NCBI GenBank assembly: GCA_025355645.1
Contig: JANXZG010000125.1
Location: 1-40,599 of the forward strand
From: Gammaproteobacteria bacterium
GTDB lineage: Bacteria > Pseudomonadota > Gammaproteobacteria > Steroidobacterales > Steroidobacteraceae
Direction: 5' to 3'
DNA length: 40,599 bases
The position numbers were made by a program, and so were the translations under genes. Shown piece by piece: positions 36,264 to 40,599 of the stretch (positions within the stretch are counted from its first letter, which is position 1; the number at the start of each line of letters is the position of its first letter). Under the pieces are notes generated by a model. That model ran no database searches and was not told where the DNA came from. It saw nothing but the letters and a program-made list of their open reading frames with translations.

Positions 36264-36527
36264 CTAGGATCGTCGCCCAAAAACCAATGAGCCCAGGTAT
36301 TTCGTGATCAACATGCGAGTCACCGTGCCACCCAGCGTGCCGCCACCGAATAGCCGGGACACGGGATGGCTCATGGCCCAGCGAAAGGTCTTGCTGCGCG
36401 GAAACGTGTTGGGCTCGATCGTCTGCGCCTCAGTTTGGTCAGGCGCGAAGATCATGCGCAGTTCCGCTCGAGTGCGTTCCAACGCAACAAGGGCGGCCTG
36501 AGTGCGAATCTGGCGTTCGTTTTCCAT
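36264..36527 (-). CDS. Small YqjK-like conserved protein
   Basis: An 87-residue protein with a charged amphipathic N-terminal helix (QAALVALERTRAELRMIF), a central SHPVSRLFGGG segment and a weakly hydrophobic C-terminus (LITKYLGSLVFGRR). Its start shares one base with the stop of the YqjE-like gene (TGATG). Position after yqjD- and yqjE-like genes suggests a YqjK equivalent, but sequence similarity to YqjK cannot be confirmed by eye. It is probably a membrane-associated partner of the two upstream proteins. Confidence 0.7.
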   Translation of the reverse strand: MENERQIRTQAALVALERTRAELRMIFAPDQTEAQTIEPNTFPRSKTFRWAMSHPVSRLFGGGTLGGTVTRMLITKYLGSLVFGRRS

Positions 36528-36913
36528 CAGGCCGCCTTTTCGGGTGCTTTCGGAACTAGGTCTTCGACCAGATGGCGGTCCTTAAGCAATTCCTGTCGGG
36601 TCAGGTCCAAAAGATGCATCGGCTTGGTCTGCAGTGAGTACACGCTGTAACCGGCCGCGAGCGATCCTATGAAAAACACGCCGGTTAGCGCCCCGATGGT
36701 TAGTAACCTTTCAGGCGTGTCCCAGGTGAACGCGATCAACCACGCGCAGGCTAGCAGCAATGTCATCAGTAACGCCATGATTAAGATGACGCCGACCAGC
36801 AAGCGCCGCCCAAAAGCCTGCGACGCCGTCAGGAGGTCGTCCGCGAGGAGTTCTCCATAGGCGCTCGCATGCCTGGCGAGCAGTGGCGCAGCCGAGGCGA
36901 TCTTCTCGAACAT
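36527..36913 (-). CDS. YqjE-like (phage holin superfamily) membrane protein
   Basis: A 128-residue inner-membrane protein with two hydrophobic helices, about 40-65 (LLVGVILIMALLMTLLLACAW) and 71-95 (LLTIGALTGVFFIGSLAAGYSV), in the pattern of the YqjE/holin-superfamily proteins. An amphipathic N-terminus precedes them and a charged cytosolic tail follows. It sits 14 nt downstream of the DUF883 gene and is coupled to the 87-residue gene. In E. coli the yqjD-yqjE-yqjK genes form such a unit, and YqjD links ribosomes to the membrane in stationary phase. Confidence 0.8.
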   Translation of the reverse strand: MFEKIASAAPLLARHASAYGELLADDLLTASQAFGRRLLVGVILIMALLMTLLLACAWLIAFTWDTPERLLTIGALTGVFFIGSLAAGYSVYSLQTKPMHLLDLTRQELLKDRHLVEDLVPKAPEKAA

Positions 36914-36927
36914 GAAGCGACTTAGCT

Positions 36928-37305
36928 CTAGCGCCTGGCTATCAGAAAGCCAACCACCAGACCTGCTGCCGCAGCAACGCCAATCGCCTGCCAGGGCTGC
37001 TCACGCACATAGCTGTCGCCGGCGTTCATCGCGTCTTTCGCGGATTGGCGGACCGTGTCCGAACCACGTGCAAGACTAGATTTGGCGGCGGACATGGCGT
37101 CCGTGACCTTGGCCCGCAAGCGAGCAACTTCCGGATCTGCAACGTTAGCAACGCGCCCGACCAGGTCCTGCACGTCCGTCATCAGGTCGCTGATTTCCTG
37201 GCCGGTGCTGGATCGCCACTGTCGTGCCGTATCGCCCAGTTCATTCTTTACCTTTGTCGGGTCCGGGCGGTTCATTCTGCCGTTGTCGTTGAATGTCGTT
37301 TCCAT
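36928..37305 (-). CDS. YqjD/ElaB/DUF883-family protein
   Basis: A 125-residue tail-anchored protein. A long charged helical region contains ISDLMTDVQDLVGRVAN and repeated A/S/K-rich segments. The family's SYVREQPWQAIGVAAAAG motif and a C-terminal membrane anchor ending LIARR close it. In E. coli YqjD, ElaB and YgaM bind ribosomes and the inner membrane in stationary phase. ATG at 37303-37305 follows AAGGAG, a strong ribosome-binding site. It is first gene of the operon with YqjE-like, YqjK-like and ferritin-like genes. Confidence 0.9.
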   Translation of the reverse strand: METTFNDNGRMNRPDPTKVKNELGDTARQWRSSTGQEISDLMTDVQDLVGRVANVADPEVARLRAKVTDAMSAAKSSLARGSDTVRQSAKDAMNAGDSYVREQPWQAIGVAAAAGLVVGFLIARR

Positions 37306-37482
37306 TGCACTTAACTCCTTGATAAAAGGGAGGACGTATTCACTCCAAACAGGATGCCCGCTACGCGGGTCGGCGTCGGTGCGCTAGCATACACGCAAAG
37401 GACGGCTCGCCGACCGCACCGCCGGTGGCAAAGTCAGCTGGTCCGCCGGATAATGGGCTTCATACACCGCTGGAGTATCCTA

Positions 37483-37803
37483 ATGCGCAATTTACTGTTA
37501 TCGCCCGCCGCGTATTGCAGCCTGGTCGCCGGCCTTTTGCTTCCTATGGTTTCACAGGCGTTGAGGCCACCTCCCGGACCCTGCGAGCAGATCATTGTGG
37601 CCTGCCAGAATCTGGGATTCATCAAAGGGGATGCCAGAGAGGGATATGGGCTGTACGTAGACTGCGTCGACCCGATCATGCGTGGCACCCAGCAGCCGGC
37701 ACGAGCCGACCGGCCGCTGCCAGCGGTTTCCGCGGACGTGGTTGCCGCCTGCCGGCAGCTACGCCCGAACTTTGGAGAGGGTCACAGGGCGCCCCTGCAC
37801 TGA
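37483..37803 (+). CDS. Small secreted four-cysteine protein, unknown function
   Basis: A 106-residue protein from ATG 37483, which has GGAG 8 nt upstream. A signal peptide is likely (MRNLLLSPAAYCSLVAGLLL, cleavage near SQA26). The mature part has exactly four cysteines, Cys34, Cys41, Cys61 and Cys90, spaced C-x6-C-x19-C-x28-C, which could form two disulfides in the periplasm. GFIKGDAREGYGLYVDCVDPIM looks like a conserved core. I do not recognise a named family. It stands alone, divergent from the yqjD-like operon. Confidence 0.7.
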   Translation: MRNLLLSPAAYCSLVAGLLLPMVSQALRPPPGPCEQIIVACQNLGFIKGDAREGYGLYVDCVDPIMRGTQQPARADRPLPAVSADVVAACRQLRPNFGEGHRAPLH

Positions 37804-38283
37804 TAAATCCGCCGCCAGGCGCTCCGCATGTCGTGACCTGCGGCACTTTCCAATGAGCCAGGACGACCATCACTATGGCGACCGGTCCGCTCGGCACAGT
37901 CGATCAGCCGCTCAGGCGCGCACTTAATCAAGCCGCCATAGGGAAGGTGGGGGACGACCCCGGACATCGCGAGGCACCTATGGTCCATCGAACCTGGTTC
38001 GCTGTGGCCGCTTCTAAATTTTTTTTGGCGCACTGGATGTGCAGGTCGAAATCGCGGGCCTTGATGCCCAGGCGCAGGTCGCGGAAGGCGAGCATTGCGT
38101 CGCGCCATAGCGCGGCTTCGGCGGCGGCTGTGAGGGCTACCAGGCGGTCCCTGCGATCCGGCGACCGCAACCGGACATTATTTGGCCGTCCGGCGCACGC
38201 TTAGTCACACCATTCCACGATCCTGGGCGCAAGGGAACTTCGCGAGCGTATAGCCGTCTTTGGGTATATAGGAGCTAGGTGTC
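37804..38283. other. Gene-poor stretch
   Basis: 480 bp without a gene I can support. A minus-strand frame at 37928-38170 has coding-like composition (DRRDRLVALTAAAEAALW) but no family I recognise and no ribosome-binding site. Seven-to-eight T/A runs occur near 38016-38027. The 3' end holds the leader of the CBS gene, with TAGGAG before its ATG. Confidence 0.4.
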
Positions 38284-38832
38284 ATGAGCAATACTTTAAT
38301 CGCACCACATCGAATTCGGTCGGCGAACACGTTGGGAGAACAGGGGTCCACCGGGGAGTTCAGCGCACTGACCCCGGACGATTCCGCCTATTGCGCGCTG
38401 ACCGACTTCAACAGCAAATACCCGATCACCGAATCTGCGGGCCGCACAGTCGACGATGCGCTCAATGACATGACCCGACTCGGCGTGCACGCGCTGGTCG
38501 TAACGAGGCCGCAGCCAGAGGGCGCAAATGAGCAGGTGGTCGGCCTCATTACTTCCTCTGATATTTTGCACCTGCGCTCCCATCCGGCCAAGGACAAAAT
38601 GCGCGTCGAGGATGTTATGACCTCATGGGATGAATTGCCCCTGGTTAAGTACGAATCGCTGCAAGAAATGACTGCGCTCGAGTTGTATCGGATGTTTCAG
38701 GGCACGGGACTGACCCACCTGCTAGTCGTCGAGGATCACGGCAACGACGCGGGGCTAGCGCGCGGCCTGATTTCACGGGCAAGTCTGACGATGCGCCTGA
38801 GCCGAACTGCAGGGGGCCTACGCCCGTTGTGA
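38284..38832 (+). CDS. CBS-domain-pair protein
   Basis: A 182-residue protein with two cystathionine-beta-synthase domains (about 48-105 and 108-180). Typical marks are TVDDALNDMTRLGVHALVV, VVGLITSSDIL, VEDVMTSWDELPLV and GLTHLLVVED. A stand-alone CBS pair (Bateman module) usually senses adenosine nucleotides or S-adenosylmethionine. The partner protein is unknown. ATG at 38284 is preceded by TAGGAGCTAGGTGT. It is followed 12 nt later by the BON-domain gene, so they may be co-transcribed. Confidence 0.88.
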   Translation: MSNTLIAPHRIRSANTLGEQGSTGEFSALTPDDSAYCALTDFNSKYPITESAGRTVDDALNDMTRLGVHALVVTRPQPEGANEQVVGLITSSDILHLRSHPAKDKMRVEDVMTSWDELPLVKYESLQEMTALELYRMFQGTGLTHLLVVEDHGNDAGLARGLISRASLTMRLSRTAGGLRPL

Positions 38833-38844
38833 AAGAGATCGGCC

Positions 38845-39204
38845 ATGAGCAGATTAACGGCTGGTTTGGGTCTGCTTGCCATCAGTTGTGTCGGTGCTGC
38901 AGCCCATGCCCAATGTCTAGCCGGCACTGGCGACTCAGAAGCGGCAGCTCGCGATCGGGTGCAGGCCGCACTTCATGCAGATCCCTACTTTTACGACAGG
39001 CACGTCACGGTATCCATTCAAAGTGACAGTATCGTGCTGCAGGGCTTCGTGTTCAGCGACTGGGATCTGCGCGATGCGATGCGCATAAGCACGAGCGCAG
39101 CCTGCCATGGGCGCGTTTTGGACAACCTATCGATCATGACGGGCGGTCGCCGCTGCAGCGCCTCGGCGCACGCCGGCAAATCCAGCGCGTCTCGTAACGT
39201 ATGA
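38845..39204 (+). CDS. Periplasmic BON-domain protein
   Basis: A 119-residue protein with a signal peptide (MSRLTAGLGLLAISCVGAAAHA, cleavage near residue 22) and one BON domain (about 34-100): AAARDRVQAALHADPYF, VTVSIQSDSIVLQGFVFSDWDLRDAM. BON domains occur in osmotically induced or phospholipid-interacting periplasmic proteins such as OsmY. Cysteines lie near residues 24, 92 and 108. ATG at 38845 follows GAAAGAGAT. It is adjacent to the CBS gene. Confidence 0.8.
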   Translation: MSRLTAGLGLLAISCVGAAAHAQCLAGTGDSEAAARDRVQAALHADPYFYDRHVTVSIQSDSIVLQGFVFSDWDLRDAMRISTSAACHGRVLDNLSIMTGGRRCSASAHAGKSSASRNV

Positions 39205-39697
39205 ATCGTCGGCATCAAATCGCTACGCTTACGTCTACAGCTGCATTTGTGGGGGCAAAGGACTGGGAATAAGCGCAAGCAATCCGACTGAGGCGATGCT
39301 CTTCGAGAGCTTGGCGCCCGCCGCTGCGTGCACGTAAACACGCCAGAAACATGGATGAATGGATGCGATCTCCCTAGTCTTGCCGCTGCGCGACGGGCAA
39401 TGGATAAATTAGTGGGCGCGATAAGCGTCGCGCACTCGGCGACGCCAGACTAACTCCTCGCAGAATTTCCGGTCGCACTTTTAGTACGATCTAATGCTGT
39501 GAATCAGCGGCATTGACTCACAGTCGATGAGGCGCCCGCGAATCAACCCAAATGGCTTATCTAAAGAATCAGGGGATAGAAAACGCGAGCCTCAGTGATT
39601 TGCGCGTTCGCGGGTTGTTGCGAGCCGTGGCACGCCGTACGGCTTCCGGCGGAGGACCGCCGTAGGTGGAATAACTGCGTTTGCATTTCGGCGTCAC
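39205..39697. other. Gene-poor stretch before hsdR remnants
   Basis: About 490 bp with no supported gene. A 37-codon frame at 39552-39665 ([14 protein letters not shown]...) may be another fragment but was not identified. A 6-bp perfect hairpin (CGGCGG-AGGA-CCGCCG) occupies 39647-39662. Frequent stops in all frames indicate non-coding or decayed DNA. Confidence 0.4.
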
Positions 39698-39942
39698 CGG
39701 CTCGGTCTGCTGCCGGCGGCCCAGGAGCATATTCTCGCGCAGGAGAACGGCAAGGACCGCTGTATAAGCTCAGTGCGCGAGCTGTCGCAAGCGTTCGCAC
39801 TCGCGGTGCCGCACGAGGCGGCCTGTGTATACACGATGACGTCGCCTTCTTCCAGGCTGTGCCGGCCTGCCTCGCCAAACGGGCGCCGAGCGATGCGCGG
39901 CCGGAAGAGGACATCGATCACGCGGTGCGCCAGATCATTTCC
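39698..39942 (+). pseudogene. Type I restriction HsdR remnant, C-terminal-side piece
   Basis: The translation shows [20 protein letters not shown] and then [16 protein letters not shown] in one frame. A shift near 39824-39828 leads to the next frame with [17 protein letters not shown] and [14 protein letters not shown]. These are successive segments of the region after the helicase motifs in type I restriction endonuclease R subunits (recognised from memory). It lacks the rest of the protein, has a frameshift and no start context, so it is a dead fragment of a protein that normally exceeds 1000 residues. No hsdM or hsdS genes are in the window. Confidence 0.75.
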
Positions 39943-39997
39943 CTCTTTCGCGGATCGCCATGGAGCGGGCACATTCGGCTCGCGAAGCACGGCTCTC

Positions 39998-40099
39998 AAT
40001 CAAGAGGAGGCCGTTGCCGTGATGCTCGAGAAGCATGAGATCTGCAGCGGAATATTTCACGGCTTCAGCTGGTCCAAATGGACCAACGGCACGCCTGCA
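39998..40099 (+). pseudogene. Second HsdR remnant, from just upstream in the protein
   Basis: In the frame ending at the stop at 40157-40159, residues [20 protein letters not shown] and [12 protein letters not shown] match the HsdR segment that normally comes immediately before [11 protein letters not shown]. Here it lies 56 bp after the other remnant, so the order is reversed relative to the protein. Downstream the frame continues into unrecognised sequence and stops. Decayed DNA, not a functional gene. Confidence 0.65.
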
Positions 40100-40159
40100 G
40101 TAGGATTGCACCCAGGTCGTGCATTCTTCGACGTTGTTCTCGACGATCCTGTGGCATAG

Positions 40160-40470
40160 CGCAGCACTCATACTTGTCCTGCGGGAGTGGTGAGGCGGCG
40201 CGCAAAATCGCGTTCGATTACATAGCGCGGCATCGCCGGGATCGCCTGGATTGGCATGGGTACGGCAGGTGCAAAACGTGCCCCTTCCGCACCGGTACCA
40301 ACACCTGGAGAACTACCCAATAAGCGCTACTGGCGTAGCTAACATGGATTAGTGCAGGCCAGAATTCGCATACGAGAGCGGCGGCAAGGCAGGAATCAGC
40401 GCGATTCAATGCCGTGAAAGCTGTGTCCGCATGGAGGATGGCGAGGCGTCGACCGTGATATTATAAGTGC
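40160..40470. other. Gene-poor stretch before dusA
   Basis: About 310 bp with short frames only and no family recognised. A TATTAT at 40459-40464 lies 7 nt before the dusA ATG, too close for a normal promoter unless the transcript is almost leaderless. Nothing else was seen. Confidence 0.4.
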
Positions 40471-40599
40471 ATGATTTTGCTGGATAGAACACTCAATGTT
40501 GCGCCGATGATGGAATGGACTGACCGTCATTGCCGCTATCTGCATCGGCTGTTCTCGCCGCGCGCGCTGCTATACACGGAGATGATCGTATCCGCCGCA
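40471..40599 (+). CDS. dusA: tRNA-dihydrouridine(20/20a) synthase, 3'-truncated by window edge
   Basis: 43 codons are visible from ATG 40471 and run off the window. [19 protein letters not shown] and [11 protein letters not shown] match the N-terminus of DusA, the FMN enzyme that reduces U20/U20a in the tRNA D-loop. The APMMxWTDRHCR block (FMN-phosphate side of the TIM barrel) distinguishes DusA from DusB/DusC. No clear ribosome-binding site was seen before this ATG. Confidence 0.9.
   Translation, partial: MILLDRTLNVAPMMEWTDRHCRYLHRLFSPRALLYTEMIVSAA

Noticed and set aside
37928..38170. 80-codon minus-strand frame (DRRDRLVALTAAAEAALW)
   Set aside because: The composition looks coding and faintly recalls a MarR C-terminus, but there is no start signal or recognisable family; could be a gene fragment.
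39647..39662. Perfect 6-bp hairpin CGGCGG-AGGA-CCGCCG
   Set aside because: No T-tract and no gene ending nearby, so no support as a terminator.
39552..39665. 37-codon frame [14 protein letters not shown]...
   Set aside because: Too short, no ribosome-binding site and no family identified; lies in decayed DNA.

Overview
The window looks like chromosomal DNA of a GC-rich gammaproteobacterium. The supporting markers are a GlrK-QseG-GlrR two-component operon in its usual gene order, an SrkA/YihE kinase, BipA/TypA, DusA, a YqjD/YqjE-type membrane pair, and gltX followed by tRNA-Ala and tRNA-Glu. The metabolic make-up (tyrosine catabolism, FATP-type ligase, many biosynthetic enzymes) would suit a Xanthomonadales/Nevskiales/Steroidobacter-like lineage. 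That finer placement is inference and not secure.

Layout. 1-1558: 3' part of gltX, then tRNA-Ala(GGC) and tRNA-Glu(TTC). 1831-16665: a dense set of biosynthetic enzymes in several divergent and convergent blocks. Block A (minus strand, 1831-5289) encodes an acyl-CoA dehydrogenase-like flavoprotein, a class II aaRS-like amino acid:[carrier protein] ligase, a family IV esterase and a SnoaL-like protein, with a divergent free-standing carrier protein at 5499-5792. Block B (minus, 5794-8503) has an O-acetylhomoserine sulfhydrylase-type enzyme and a PLP decarboxylase. Block C (plus, 8558-13769) has a FATP-type acyl-CoA synthetase, an ATP-grasp ligase, a flavin monooxygenase-like protein and a thioesterase-like hydrolase, the last three overlapping by 4 nt. 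Block D (13766-16665) has an AMP-dependent ligase, an SDR reductase and a divergent 4'-phosphopantetheinyl transferase. With an amino-acid-charging ligase, its carrier protein, a PPTase, ATP-grasp and thioesterase but no modular NRPS or PKS, this is the best candidate in the window for an undescribed biosynthetic system.

16674-19357: a polyprenyl-phosphate sugar-phosphate transferase and a DegT/StrS aminotransferase, both typical of surface polysaccharide or sugar-nucleotide work. 19359-22884: glrK-qseG-glrR, in which the GlrR homologue has lost the sigma54-contacting GAFTGA loop. 22943-30095: srkA, a lipoprotein, typA, and a 1202-residue PAS/GAF/GGDEF/EAL protein with a GTGA-N6-TCAC palindrome upstream. 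30108-35640: phenylalanine/tyrosine degradation (fumarylacetoacetase, homogentisate dioxygenase, HPPD on the minus strand; MarR regulator, phenylalanine hydroxylase and a GNAT protein on the plus strand), with a perfect 16-bp palindrome between the divergent units.

35687-39204: small stress and envelope genes (ferritin-like, YqjK-like, YqjE-like, YqjD/DUF883, a four-cysteine secreted protein, a CBS-pair protein, a BON protein). 39205-40470 is gene-poor and holds decayed pieces of a type I restriction HsdR subunit in swapped order. The window ends in the first codons of dusA (40471).
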